Positions 9,494 to 19,532 of a stretch of DNA of 64,000 nucleotides are shown piece after piece (within the stretch, counting starts at the first letter, position 1; every line of letters begins with the position of its first letter). The stretch is from Salipaludibacillus sp047795645 (GTDB lineage Bacteria; Bacillota; Bacilli; Bacillales; Salisediminibacteriaceae). A program made the translations under genes and the position numbers. The stretch covers positions 2,418,001 through 2,482,000 of the forward strand of contig NZ_CP181045.1 of the NCBI RefSeq assembly GCF_047795645.1, in the 5' to 3' direction. The notes under the pieces are model-generated. The model searched no databases and was not told where the DNA came from. It saw only the letters and a program-made list of their open reading frames with translations.

Positions 9494-11032
9494 TTAGAGT
9501 GAAGCTTTTTGATCCTGATTTTTGAAACTTTTCGTCGTCATTCCCGTAATCTTTTTAAATAAGTGACAAAAGTAATGTGAGTCACTATACCCAACTTTGT
9601 AAGCGATCTCATAAGTTTTGTCATTAGTTGTTTTTAGCAGTTCTTTTGCTCTATCAATACGAATCATCGTTAAATATTCTATAATGGTTTGACCAGTTTC
9701 CTGACTAAATATGTGACTTAAATAAGAAGGGCTAATATTCACTTGTTTCGCAACATTTTGAAGAGATAGCTGAGAATCACTATGATGTCTAACGATATAA
9801 TCCTTAGTTTTTTCGATTACGCGACTAAATTTACTAATAGATTGTTCTCGAGCTTCGAATATAATATTTAACATTTCTTTCATATATGTGACAACTTGAT
9901 CGTAATCATTAATACTTCTTACTCTCGATTCTAAGACCTTAATTTCATGAAGTATAGTGATTGAGTCTTTATCCACTTCTTTAATATATAGTTTAATTGT
10001 TGTCGTAAAGTCCATTAAAAAATAATAGAAATAAAAAGGATTGTGTACTTTTAAATCTTTAAGGTAGGTGGAATAAGAAAGGCAAAAATCAAGTATACTC
10101 CCTTTATTACCTACCTTTAGAAAATCAGTTAAATCTTTTCGATCAAATTGTTGTAATTCAACCTTTTCGTCAAATTCTATATTGTGTCTAGAATAAATAT
10201 GTTTAACTTTTTCTTTTTCAGCTTCAGCAAAAGAAATTTGAATACCTTGAATCCTTTCATGCACCTCTCCAATAAAAAAATACAGACCGTATTCCGGATG
10301 TTCCTTTGCTATGTCAACTAAATACTTTCTAATCATTGATACTTGCAATTCAAGTTCTTCTCTTGATTCTCCCTTCATAATAAAAATTCTCTCTTTCGAA
10401 TTTCTAGATACATTAATATTAGGATATTGGTTGATGAACGATTCAACAAAGTCTATTTCTTTTCGATCATGCTCCAAAAGAATTGTACTATAAACATTTG
10501 CAATAATATCAATTCCAAGGTATTCACCTTGACTAATTGCTTCTGCAGTTGAGTACTTCCCTTCGCATAAATCTAATTTATATTTATCTTTAGAATACGA
10601 GATACTTTGCAGAGCTTGGTCTTCCAAATCGCTAAAACGTTTTCTCTCCATTTCTTCTTGATCAATTTGTGAAGAGACTTTTTCTAAAATTACTAGTAAA
10701 TCTATTGAACTAAGAGGCTTTAAGCAGTATTCATTAATTTGGATTTGCATCGCTTTCCTTGCGTATTCAAATTCGTCATGACCACTAAGTATAATAATTT
10801 TGACAGACGGCATCTTATCTTTGAGTATTCGGCTTAGCTCTAAGCCATCCATAAAAGGCATTTTAATATCAGTAATAATAATATCCGGGCGGTACTTATC
10901 AATTAAAGGTAATGCCATTTCACCATCAGACGCATCACCACAATATTCAAAACCAGCTTTTTTCCAATCAATACATTTGCGTATACCTTCTCGAACAACG
11001 ATTTCATCATCGACTAAAAAGATCTTTTTCAT
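9494..11032 (-). CDS. YesN-type response regulator with AraC DNA-binding domain
   Basis: This 512-residue protein has an N-terminal receiver domain (1-120) with the acidic pair at Asp8-Asp9, the phosphoacceptor Asp55 (IIITDIKMP) and Lys near 105. A middle helical region (about 130-400) follows, then a C-terminal AraC/XylS double helix-turn-helix (about 410-505; SLQNVAKQVNISPSYLSHIF). This is the YesN/AraC-type architecture paired with YesM kinases in Bacillus and Paenibacillus for plant polysaccharide operons. Its start is 4 bp from the end of the kinase gene. Likely targets are the neighbouring importer or glycosidase operons; no binding site can be read directly. Confidence 0.9.
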   Translation of the reverse strand: MKKIFLVDDEIVVREGIRKCIDWKKAGFEYCGDASDGEMALPLIDKYRPDIIITDIKMPFMDGLELSRILKDKMPSVKIIILSGHDEFEYARKAMQIQINEYCLKPLSSIDLLVILEKVSSQIDQEEMERKRFSDLEDQALQSISYSKDKYKLDLCEGKYSTAEAISQGEYLGIDIIANVYSTILLEHDRKEIDFVESFINQYPNINVSRNSKERIFIMKGESREELELQVSMIRKYLVDIAKEHPEYGLYFFIGEVHERIQGIQISFAEAEKEKVKHIYSRHNIEFDEKVELQQFDRKDLTDFLKVGNKGSILDFCLSYSTYLKDLKVHNPFYFYYFLMDFTTTIKLYIKEVDKDSITILHEIKVLESRVRSINDYDQVVTYMKEMLNIIFEAREQSISKFSRVIEKTKDYIVRHHSDSQLSLQNVAKQVNISPSYLSHIFSQETGQTIIEYLTMIRIDRAKELLKTTNDKTYEIAYKVGYSDSHYFCHLFKKITGMTTKSFKNQDQKASL

Positions 11033-11036
11033 AAGA

Positions 11037-12779
11037 TCACCTCTCTGCAGGAATGATAAGACTAACTTTAGTTCCTATTCCATGATTGCTTTCAATGTTT
11101 ATACCAAAAGGTTCTCCATAAAAAAGGCGAATCCTTTGTTGAACGTTTATCATTCCAAATCCACCTTTATTATTACTTAAAGGAATTTCAAGAGTTAATT
11201 GCTTTCTAATTTCGTTTAAACGCTCGTCATTCATACCAATTCCGTTATCCACGACGTTGATATAAATATTTCCTTGAGAATTCATTCCACCTTCAATAGA
11301 TAATAACCCTTTACCACGCTTATTTTTAATTCCATGATAAATTGCATTTTCTACTATTGGTTGAAGCGTTAGTTTCAAAATGATAAAGGGATGAATCTCT
11401 TCATTTATATTTATCGTAACATCCAAAATATCTCGATATCTTGATTTTTGTATTATAAGGTAATTTTCTACGTGTTCAATCTCTTCGGCAATAGTGATTA
11501 AATCTTTCCCCTTACTTAAGGAAATTCGAAAAAATTGTGATAGCGCTTTCGTAACACTGATAACATCTTTACTTTTTTTGTCTTCAGCCATCCAAATAAT
11601 CGTATCTAACGTATTATAAAGAAAATGGGGATTAATTTGTGCCTGTAATGCTCTTAATTCTGCTCTTTTTAGCTGTTTCTCTTCTTCAACGCTTTTTTGA
11701 AGGAGCATTTTAATTTTAAGGATCATCGTATTAAAGGAGAGACCCAAATCTGCTATTTCGTCTGAACTTTTATTCACTACTTTTGCATCTAGATTACCTG
11801 AGGAAGCTAGTTTCATCTTTTCTTTTAAATCACGTACAGGACGAATCAGTTTAGAAGAAATAAAATAATATAGCGTAATCGTAAAAAAGATGCTACTAAC
11901 CACACTTACAAATATCAAACTTCGAATCTCGTTTGCATCATTCATGATTTCTCTCTCTGGGAGGTAACTTATAAGGTTCCATCCTGTCATATCCGAAGTA
12001 TGATTGATAACGAATACTGAATCATCTAATGCATTTTCCCACATATTAAATTCATTTATTTGACTATCATTAAAATCCGAAAGAGGTATAGATTCATCTT
12101 TTTTTAAATAAAATAAAAGTTCTTCTTGTTCAGATGTTATAAAAAGAGATCCTGTAGCTCCGATCATAGAGTCTTCAATAATATCTTCAACAACTGAAGC
12201 ATCTAATAAAATATTAATGAATCCAATGACTTCATAAGTAATATCCCAAATAATAGGTCTAGTGATAGAAATAACATTCTTTTCACCTGCCATTGTATTC
12301 GTTACAATCGTCGAAGAAGGATGCTTCAATACTTCGTTATATTGAGGATCGTGTAATGGAACAATTTCTAACTCATAAACTCCTCTACTTTCACTAATAG
12401 CTTGACCTGTTGGGCTTATAATAGTCACATCCAAGATATTTTCACTAGATGGAATAATTTCGCGGTAGAAAGTAAACATATTCAAGATAGATTTTGCTTC
12501 TTCATATGTGTCTTCGTTTATGTTATTCAAAAAACTTATCGTACTTTCTTGCTTCGTAATTTCAGTAAATCTAATTGCATCTTGAAATTTGACATCTAAC
12601 TCTTGACTTAACTGAGCAACTTCGATTTCAGCTGTAGCTTTTGCATTTTCAGACACAATTTCAACTGACTTAACATAAGAAATCATGCCAACAAAAATAA
12701 GCGGTATGACAGTTAATAATATGAACATGATAAGAAGTTTAGTCCGTAAGCTAGAGAACAATAATTTTTTAACTTCCAT
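11037..12779 (-). CDS. YesM-type sensor histidine kinase
   Basis: This 580-residue protein has a first membrane helix (about 14-35), an extracellular Cache-like sensor domain (about 40-285), a second helix (about 287-307), a HAMP domain (about 308-360) and a His_kinase domain. His385 lies in QINPHFLYNTLD, the phosphorylated box of this family, and the ATPase domain has the N box VENAIYHGIKNK and the G box DNGIGM. It is the first gene of the kinase-regulator-binding protein operon. The binding protein encoded downstream may dock on the Cache domain. A promoter must lie in 12780-13002, but I could not single one out. Confidence 0.9.
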   Translation of the reverse strand: MEVKKLLFSSLRTKLLIMFILLTVIPLIFVGMISYVKSVEIVSENAKATAEIEVAQLSQELDVKFQDAIRFTEITKQESTISFLNNINEDTYEEAKSILNMFTFYREIIPSSENILDVTIISPTGQAISESRGVYELEIVPLHDPQYNEVLKHPSSTIVTNTMAGEKNVISITRPIIWDITYEVIGFINILLDASVVEDIIEDSMIGATGSLFITSEQEELLFYLKKDESIPLSDFNDSQINEFNMWENALDDSVFVINHTSDMTGWNLISYLPEREIMNDANEIRSLIFVSVVSSIFFTITLYYFISSKLIRPVRDLKEKMKLASSGNLDAKVVNKSSDEIADLGLSFNTMILKIKMLLQKSVEEEKQLKRAELRALQAQINPHFLYNTLDTIIWMAEDKKSKDVISVTKALSQFFRISLSKGKDLITIAEEIEHVENYLIIQKSRYRDILDVTININEEIHPFIILKLTLQPIVENAIYHGIKNKRGKGLLSIEGGMNSQGNIYINVVDNGIGMNDERLNEIRKQLTLEIPLSNNKGGFGMINVQQRIRLFYGEPFGINIESNHGIGTKVSLIIPAER

Positions 12780-13002
12780 AGATTTACACCTATCTAAACA
12801 ATATTTTCTTTATTATAACATGCAAAAAACTTTTTTGAGCACATACAGCATCGTTATATAGAACATTTTTTGTCTTTTTTTGTCGAAATTATAAATTATA
12901 AAATATTTAATATTTAGTTAGGTATGTAAGGGTAGCTGAATATATGTTATATATTAATTGTTTCAAGCGTATTGGAGTCTTTATTTGAAGTAAAAAAAAG
13001 CC

Positions 13003-13944
13003 TTAATTTTCACTTTTCTTAGCCCTAGAGATAATATACTTGCCAACAACGGAAGCCAATAATTGCTGAAATAAAGTACCGACCACAACTGGTAATGCTA
13101 CTTCTGCGGGAAAATAAACAATAGCTAATGCTGCCCCAACACCAATGTTTCGCATCCCTGCACAAAAAGTGATAGAAATTCTCTCTAGATTTGAAAACCG
13201 GAATAATTGCGATACAGTAAAAGCAATGACATATGCTGTCATTGAAATCAGTAAAATAATTAAAGTAATAATTATTACATTCCAATGTAACGGGATAAAA
13301 TAGGGGGCGACGACAGAGCCGTTAATTAAAATAACAGTTAATAAGCAAATTTTTGCTAACAAATCCAACGGAACTTGTTGATTTACAAACTGTCCACTTG
13401 TAAAATGCTTTACGACAATTCCTAATATAGATGGGATAACAATCATTTGCACAAGACCAATCGTTAATTCTGGTAGATCAAAGGAGACGGAAGTTTGAAA
13501 GAGAAAGTATAACGTTAATGGAATAAAAATCGGTGCAAATAACGTGTTAATAAATACAATCGTAAGAGCGAGTGACGTTTCACCCTCATAAATTGATACC
13601 CATATTAAACTTGCAATAGCAGTGGGAAGAATAAATGCTAGGACAATCCCAACAAGCGTCATAGGATCATTCGGAAAAACAACGCTTCCAATTATATAAG
13701 CTATAGCAGGTACAATTACTTGTAAAATTACCAAGCAGAAAAGTATTGGAATTGGCTTTCGTATTGTTTTGATTAACTGAGGTATTTCAATTTTTGTACT
13801 ACTAGCGAATGTAATAATCATAAACAACCACGGCACAATCATTGTCCAGTCATCAATCCAAGTTGAAGCGTATATACCAATAAATAACACGATTGGTGTT
13901 ATAAAAGCCATTTTTCCATTTAAAAATTTATTCATTTTTTTCAA
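13003..13944 (-). CDS. Bile acid:sodium symporter family (BASS) transporter
   Basis: This 313-residue protein has about nine to ten hydrophobic helices and resembles bacterial BASS/SBF-fold transporters. These use sodium or proton gradients to move organic anions; characterised members carry bile acids, pantothenate or 2-keto acids. The segments FCAGMRNIGVGAALAIVYFP and LPTAIASLIWVSIYEGETS lie where the fold places its two crossover regions. The translation appears to begin at a TTG at 13944, following GGAGTG; an ATG three codons further is the alternative. It is transcribed alone on the same strand as its neighbours. Export or uptake of an organic acid produced by uronate metabolism is possible but unproven. 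Confidence 0.75.
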   Translation of the reverse strand: MKKMNKFLNGKMAFITPIVLFIGIYASTWIDDWTMIVPWLFMIITFASSTKIEIPQLIKTIRKPIPILFCLVILQVIVPAIAYIIGSVVFPNDPMTLVGIVLAFILPTAIASLIWVSIYEGETSLALTIVFINTLFAPIFIPLTLYFLFQTSVSFDLPELTIGLVQMIVIPSILGIVVKHFTSGQFVNQQVPLDLLAKICLLTVILINGSVVAPYFIPLHWNVIIITLIILLISMTAYVIAFTVSQLFRFSNLERISITFCAGMRNIGVGAALAIVYFPAEVALPVVVGTLFQQLLASVVGKYIISRAKKSEN

Positions 13945-14060
13945 AACTTAAATCACTCCAAAGGTGAGTATTATAATTATCAAATTATATCACGACTTAA
14001 ACAACGTTGTTATAAATTTGTCAACAATTTCGTTTACTCAAATGATTAAACTCACACAAT

Positions 14061-14093
14061 AAAAAGAGCAAAAGGTTTCACTTCCCTTTGCCC
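14061..14093 (-). terminator. Rho-independent terminator after the small lipoprotein gene
   Basis: On the minus strand a 9-bp stem (GGGCAAAGG with CCTTTTGCTC, one bulged T and one G-U pair) ends in CTTTTT. It closes the unit that contains the 180-residue lipoprotein. Confidence 0.65.
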
Positions 14094-14111
14094 ATCTCAA
14101 AAATAGTAATA

Positions 14112-14654
14112 CTATTCTTGTCTCGTCAAATATTCCATCAAGTCAATAGATAACGCTTCATCATCAACATAGACTGGTACAAATCCAGCTATTTCAACCT
14201 CTAGATCCAATCCAAGCTCACGAACGACTTTTGCTTCGTTTGTTATTGGGAGTGCATAAATACGTGACTCTTCTGTGTCTGGGTCTTTCTGAATATGAGG
14301 TTCCGACATCGTCTCCTTTATCCCTAAAGGAGCAATATTATCTAAAGGGTATAATCCATTAGGATTAATTGCTGAAGCTAAGAGACGCTCATCAACAACG
14401 ATAAGATCCCCTTGATGACCACCTATTTCAACCATTAATTTTTCTGGAGATGCTACGTGAAATATAACTGAAAATTTTTCTTCATCGATAGCTGGTACCG
14501 AATCAGTTATCAACTCTTCCATCTCTTTTACATTCGTTAATGTGCTTAATTCTTCGGTAAAAAATAGTACATTAAAATTATCATCATCATTACCACAAGC
14601 ACTAAGCAAGAAAATGATACAAATAGTGCTAAGTACAAAAAATTGTTTATTCAT
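14112..14654 (-). CDS. Small lipoprotein of unknown function, paralogue of 26918-27457
   Basis: This 180-residue protein has a lipoprotein signal (FLLSACGND, Cys about 20) and no family I can name. It shares with the protein at 26918-27457 the start NVLFFTEELSTLT, a central GDLIVVDERLL and LYPLDNI, and a C-terminal stretch on which both end similarly, so the two are paralogues. The pattern GD-hydrophobic-DE followed by PLD resembles one lobe of an extracellular solute-binding protein, which suggests a single-lobe, membrane-tethered ligand binder. It sits downstream of the GH106-like gene on the same strand. An accessory role in capture or sensing of oligosaccharides is only a guess. Confidence 0.6.
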   Translation of the reverse strand: MNKQFFVLSTICIIFLLSACGNDDDNFNVLFFTEELSTLTNVKEMEELITDSVPAIDEEKFSVIFHVASPEKLMVEIGGHQGDLIVVDERLLASAINPNGLYPLDNIAPLGIKETMSEPHIQKDPDTEESRIYALPITNEAKVVRELGLDLEVEIAGFVPVYVDDEALSIDLMEYLTRQE

Positions 14655-14769
14655 TAACTCACCCTAGTTCTCATTATTTGGTTTTATTGTATCACACACA
14701 ATAAATCTATCGCTATTTGCTACACAAAAGCAAGAGGCTTTAACAAACAACAATCACCCTAGTTTACAA

Positions 14770-17190
14770 CTATGTGATTAATTTTATTGGTCCGATGAGC
14801 CCTGACTTTTGTTTCACTCGGTCCATCTGATTCGCTTTGCTATTCGTGACTTTAAATTCAATCGAGTTAATTCCAGGTTTCAACACCATTTCAGGTATAT
14901 GAAACTTATATGGAGCCCACATTTTGACACCTATGTACTGATCATTAATATAAAGTTCTGCAATTTCATAGACCGCTCCTGCGTCTATGGTATGAGCATA
15001 ATTAGCATTATCTGAGTCCAAAGTTATTACCTTTTTATAAGTAAGAGTACCTGAAAATAAGCCCCTTTTCTCCCACGAACTCCAGTCAGTTAGCTTATCA
15101 TAGGCAAAAAGATGATCTATGTTCATTATCTTCCATCCGGTTGAGGAAATTGACACCTCATTATCGTGACTAATCGATACCACTTCACCTTTATTAGAAT
15201 AGTTTTTCATTTCCTTTAAAATAACTGAACTGTTTGGCTCTAAATAGACAGGAACTCCCTGTTTTCTTTTTATCAATTCCTTACGTACACATTCCATCGA
15301 CTCTGTCCATGGATCCCATAGTTCAACGTCTGAAGTTACAGAGAATACTGCTTTTCCATCATAGCTACGATTATTTTCATTCACTAAAAAATGATAAATG
15401 TATCCATCTTTCACTACTGAACTTACCCTTATGCTCGATGATGCTGGTTTTAATACTAATTGAGCACACCCCCTTAGTAAATCTACTATTTCAAAATCAC
15501 CAGTAATAGTATCAGTATCCCAGTTAATAACGGAAACTCCTCCACCCTTTACCTTTTCCAGTCTAATCATCGTCTCTAGAAGGAGCATTTCTTGATCCTC
15601 GACGATTAATGTAGAATATTTTTGTCCGCCTATAAACAAGTGATCATTTTGTACGAACGAGTCATTTAATAGTAGCGATTCTTCTAAATAATTAAATTCA
15701 ATTTGGTTTTCAAAAAGTAATTTAGCTTTTTTCCATGGTAAGTTATCACCTGAACATACTATAGCTATCCTAGCCATATTCGTACTATCTGTCATAAGCC
15801 AAGATAAACGTTTCATATAATTTGTGAAAAGCTTATAGTAAGGCCACCAACTGTTGTAAAACCCTACATCCGGTGGCCTCTCATGTGAGCGGAGCTTTCC
15901 TCTAACAGAATAATAGAATGCATGAGGACAAAACATGTTTACTCCACGTACAGCAAGCCAGTCAATGTACCATTTATAATCACCTGGAGTCAGATCCCAA
16001 CCATTTTTCTTGCCACATACACCCAAAAATTCATTGATATTCCTCCACCTTTTCCTATGTCTGGCTGCATCAGCCGAACATTTACCTGCTGTAGAATGAA
16101 TCCCCTCTACAGATAAATTTTTTTCAGGGGCTACCCATCGCCATACGACATCTTGTCCAGGAATATGAAACCATTTCATCAAACCAATGTCGTCGCTGTC
16201 AGCTGGATGGCCGGTTAGAGAAATACCTCTGTTATCACACCAGTCATACAGCTGTTTGTAATAAACATTACTAAGACGATCCTTTACATGTCTTCTGTAG
16301 TCCTGTTTCACCGAATGCCCATACTTGTCATTATTCAACCATAAAAAAGCTAAATCTTTTTCCTTAATCCATTGATTATCATGTAACATACCTGTGAAAT
16401 GAACGTTCCAAGGTATGACATTTTTTTTAGAATTTCTTCCTGTAATATCGGGTTCATCTGTGAAAAAACCAATCACTGTATTACCAAAATATTTTTTTAA
16501 ATAAGAATAATATGTATCGTGCGTCAATCTAATAAAAGTCAGAACCGCTTCTGGATTTAATAAGTCTGCTGAAGCCGGAGCATTTACCTCTCCATCATCC
16601 TCATCTTGATGAATTCCTCTAATCGTTCCACCTGTAGGTGTTTCATAGAATATGAAAAAGCTCTCTCCCTCATTGAGAAGATCTATACTATCTCTATCAT
16701 TCATCAATTCAACAGAATCCTTTTCAAAAGAATTTAATGATCGATTATATTTAGCCTTTTGCACAGAAACTAAGTGATCTTCTACCGCTAAACTACTCCT
16801 GATTGCACTTAGTTCTTCATTAGAATATGCCACCACCATATTTAATCCTCTGCTCTGATAAGTTTGATTTTCTTTAACCACTTGTCCGTTTGCGGCGCCT
16901 GAAGGATACATGCCTTCATCATAAAGAAGCACTCTCATATCTCGATTTTCCGCTTCTTCGACAGCGATTACAATATAGTGAAAAAATAAGTCTGACAAGT
17001 ATTCAATATGATCGGGAAGTCCGATTCGTGGGTGAAGAACAAATCCATTAACTCCCTTCTCATCCATCATTTTAATCTGTAAGCGAATTTCATCTTCATT
17101 TAGATCATCGTTCCAGAACCAGAAAGGCATGGGAGTATACTCTTTTCCCGGATACATAAAAGCTTGTTCATGCAACTCCCTTATATCCAT
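14770..17190 (-). CDS. GH106-like glycosidase, putative alpha-L-rhamnosidase
   Basis: This 806-residue protein begins with the typical TPMPFWFWNDDL and GFVLHPRIGL region of the GH106-like family, followed by a barrel with GFFTDEPDITGR (about residue 245) and FCPHAFYYSVRG. It ends with a GH2-type sugar-binding jelly roll (about 700-800, AELYINDQYIGVKMWAPY). There is no signal peptide, so it should act in the cytoplasm on imported oligosaccharides. GH106 enzymes release L-rhamnose from rhamnogalacturonan, which would feed the rhaBA/rhaD pathway in this window. Its start is 8 bp after the YesS-like regulator gene, so they form one operon. Distant GH106-like proteins are often unassigned, so the exact linkage is uncertain. 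Confidence 0.75.
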   Translation of the reverse strand: MDIRELHEQAFMYPGKEYTPMPFWFWNDDLNEDEIRLQIKMMDEKGVNGFVLHPRIGLPDHIEYLSDLFFHYIVIAVEEAENRDMRVLLYDEGMYPSGAANGQVVKENQTYQSRGLNMVVAYSNEELSAIRSSLAVEDHLVSVQKAKYNRSLNSFEKDSVELMNDRDSIDLLNEGESFFIFYETPTGGTIRGIHQDEDDGEVNAPASADLLNPEAVLTFIRLTHDTYYSYLKKYFGNTVIGFFTDEPDITGRNSKKNVIPWNVHFTGMLHDNQWIKEKDLAFLWLNNDKYGHSVKQDYRRHVKDRLSNVYYKQLYDWCDNRGISLTGHPADSDDIGLMKWFHIPGQDVVWRWVAPEKNLSVEGIHSTAGKCSADAARHRKRWRNINEFLGVCGKKNGWDLTPGDYKWYIDWLAVRGVNMFCPHAFYYSVRGKLRSHERPPDVGFYNSWWPYYKLFTNYMKRLSWLMTDSTNMARIAIVCSGDNLPWKKAKLLFENQIEFNYLEESLLLNDSFVQNDHLFIGGQKYSTLIVEDQEMLLLETMIRLEKVKGGGVSVINWDTDTITGDFEIVDLLRGCAQLVLKPASSSIRVSSVVKDGYIYHFLVNENNRSYDGKAVFSVTSDVELWDPWTESMECVRKELIKRKQGVPVYLEPNSSVILKEMKNYSNKGEVVSISHDNEVSISSTGWKIMNIDHLFAYDKLTDWSSWEKRGLFSGTLTYKKVITLDSDNANYAHTIDAGAVYEIAELYINDQYIGVKMWAPYKFHIPEMVLKPGINSIEFKVTNSKANQMDRVKQKSGLIGPIKLIT

Positions 17191-17198
17191 TTTGGCAT

Positions 17199-19532
17199 TT
17201 ACTCCTTTCTATGAAGTTTACGAAATTGGCTCGGTGGAATCCCAGTTTGTTTTTTAAAAATCCGATTAAAATAACTATGCCGATATCCAACTTTTTCTGC
17301 AATATCACTTATCTTTAAGTCTGTATTTACAATCAACTCTTTTGCTTCATCCATTCTTAGTTGAGTAAGGAAATCTATAAAATTTTCTCCTTTAATTTTC
17401 TTAAATGATTTGCTCAGTGAATAAGAGTTTGTCCCAATTGCATCTGCACAAGATTCCAACGAAATATCGTGATGATAGTTCTTTTGCATATATGCAACAA
17501 CTTGTTCAACATCTCGTTTCGTCTCAATATTCATCTGTCCTTCTAAGACTTTTATAAACGGACAAATAACTTCTGTCATCATCCAATCCACCATATGCCG
17601 TTGCTCCTTAATTTGTTGTAGCTCTTCAAGTAAGTTTCGCCCAGTGAAAAGATGACCAGGATGAATTCCAGTATGCAAAATTTCATGTTGGATTTTACCG
17701 TATAACTGAATCATTCCAGGTTGTATATTGATTTCATGTACCCCTTTTTGAATAATCTCATCTATAAATTTCTTTAACAGTTTTTCGGTCTCTTCTAACT
17801 CACCTCTTCTTACAGATTGAATAATTTCCTTTTCAGTTTCGAAAGGATAGTAAACTCTGTTTTCATTTTTCACAGCATTAGTATCACTTAAATCAATAAG
17901 TTGGTTTTTGTTTTCAAATTCTCTGTAACGCTTGCCATGACTAACCTCTCCAAATAAATGAGGGATCTTTTTTGTTTCTGTTGTTGTATTGCTTTGCGTA
18001 ACTGTAACTTTCATCTCTGTTAGCTCATTAATCTTACTCATTACCTCTTCTGAAAAACGATGAACCCGTTCACTATCTTCAAAAGAATAGTTAATAAACA
18101 AACTTAAAGATAAGTCATAATGATTTAATATTGTAAACTGAGAAAAATAATCGTCAGCCACTTCCCCTACAATATTCATACAAGTAAACGTGACCAGACT
18201 TTCATCCTTGTCAAGAACGATAGGAGAATCATGTAATCCAGTTAATTGAATATCAATCACAATAAATTTTCTATTCTCCATATTCCAACCATAATTCGTC
18301 ATCCTTTTCCTAAGTTCATCCTCTGAGTAATGATACAGATACCCGTTCATCAACTGATGAAGAAAGTTCTGTCTCAATTGCGGTATTTGTTCAGTTAACC
18401 TTTTTTGCAGTGTGACTCTTTCATTCGTTAACTTCTGCCACCTTTCTTCTATTATTTCTAATTCATCTTTCGAAGAGTCTTCCCAACCTGTTGAACTTTC
18501 AGATAATTGATCAGATAATTTTCTAATTGGCATATAAATTCTACGTGAGGCAAACCAAGCCAAAATAAAAGCTAAACCAACCAATAATAAACTCGATCCA
18601 ATGATTACTTGCGATATAAAAACAATCGGGGAAGTAATCGACGAAATTGGTGCTGCCGACACATATGTCCATTCATGATTAATCCTATCCATCGTACCTG
18701 TTGAAACTGTAAAAGTTTCGTCTTTCGTCTCAAACTGAAAAGATAAATTACCTGACTCTGAAGCATTTACCCCATCTTGTAAAACGCTTACAAAATTGTC
18801 ATACTCTGTATCATTCGACGAAAATAGTACCTCTCCGTCTTCATTCAACATTAAAGTAGCACCTTTCTCGTAAGGAGTTAGCGTTTCCATCTGCTGCACG
18901 AGCGCCTGTGAATTAATATTAACAATTAATGAACCGAACGGAGGTTGACTCGCTCCAGGAATGTTATGTGTTAATAGTAATGAAAAAGGTTCATACTCTT
19001 CAAATTGCTCTTCGCCTGGAGGGATAAATGTCCAATCAATATACTGTCCCTCTCTAAGAAAAGTCTGATAATAGTCCAGTCTTTCACTATCCTCGATTTC
19101 AGAATAACTTGGTCTAAATAAAATTGGGATATCGTCACGATCAACAAAAAGTTCCACTCTCTCCACAAGCGGATGACTTCCTTGTAAAGTAAGTAGAGTT
19201 CGCTTTATATCACGTGTTTCAAGAAAATCATATGAAAAATCAATATCAAGCAGCATTGTGCTGAAACGAGGTTCAAATGCCCAATAAGAAAGAGCATCTT
19301 CCAAATAATTGAGTTGTTGATCGATGTGTTTTGCACGAGTATCAATCTGAGTCGTATGAAGTTCCTGTAACTCCCTCTCTACTTCTTTAACACCAATGAA
19401 GTAGATACCTGTTCCAACAACAATCCCAGGTATCGCAGTAATAAACAAAATGATAATAAAGCTTTTACGATAAAAATGGCTACCCCAATTACTGTTAATA
19501 GAACTTACGTATTTTTTAAAGAATTCACGCAC
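17199..19532 (-). CDS. YesS-like membrane-bound AraC family regulator
   Basis: This 777-residue protein has two membrane helices (about 24-47 and 300-325) enclosing an extracellular sensor region, a cytoplasmic linker with coiled-coil character (about 340-390) and a C-terminal AraC double helix-turn-helix (about 675-775; ISLESCADAIGTNSYSLSKS and ISDIAEKVGYRHSYFNRIF). YesS of B. subtilis has this build and activates rhamnogalacturonan genes. The likely start is a GTG at 19532 with a close AGTAGGTG; no internal ATG fits better. It lies between the LplABC-type importer and the GH106-like gene and probably senses a pectin fragment to activate them. Confidence 0.85.
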   Translation of the reverse strand: MREFFKKYVSSINSNWGSHFYRKSFIIILFITAIPGIVVGTGIYFIGVKEVERELQELHTTQIDTRAKHIDQQLNYLEDALSYWAFEPRFSTMLLDIDFSYDFLETRDIKRTLLTLQGSHPLVERVELFVDRDDIPILFRPSYSEIEDSERLDYYQTFLREGQYIDWTFIPPGEEQFEEYEPFSLLLTHNIPGASQPPFGSLIVNINSQALVQQMETLTPYEKGATLMLNEDGEVLFSSNDTEYDNFVSVLQDGVNASESGNLSFQFETKDETFTVSTGTMDRINHEWTYVSAAPISSITSPIVFISQVIIGSSLLLVGLAFILAWFASRRIYMPIRKLSDQLSESSTGWEDSSKDELEIIEERWQKLTNERVTLQKRLTEQIPQLRQNFLHQLMNGYLYHYSEDELRKRMTNYGWNMENRKFIVIDIQLTGLHDSPIVLDKDESLVTFTCMNIVGEVADDYFSQFTILNHYDLSLSLFINYSFEDSERVHRFSEEVMSKINELTEMKVTVTQSNTTTETKKIPHLFGEVSHGKRYREFENKNQLIDLSDTNAVKNENRVYYPFETEKEIIQSVRRGELEETEKLLKKFIDEIIQKGVHEINIQPGMIQLYGKIQHEILHTGIHPGHLFTGRNLLEELQQIKEQRHMVDWMMTEVICPFIKVLEGQMNIETKRDVEQVVAYMQKNYHHDISLESCADAIGTNSYSLSKSFKKIKGENFIDFLTQLRMDEAKELIVNTDLKISDIAEKVGYRHSYFNRIFKKQTGIPPSQFRKLHRKE

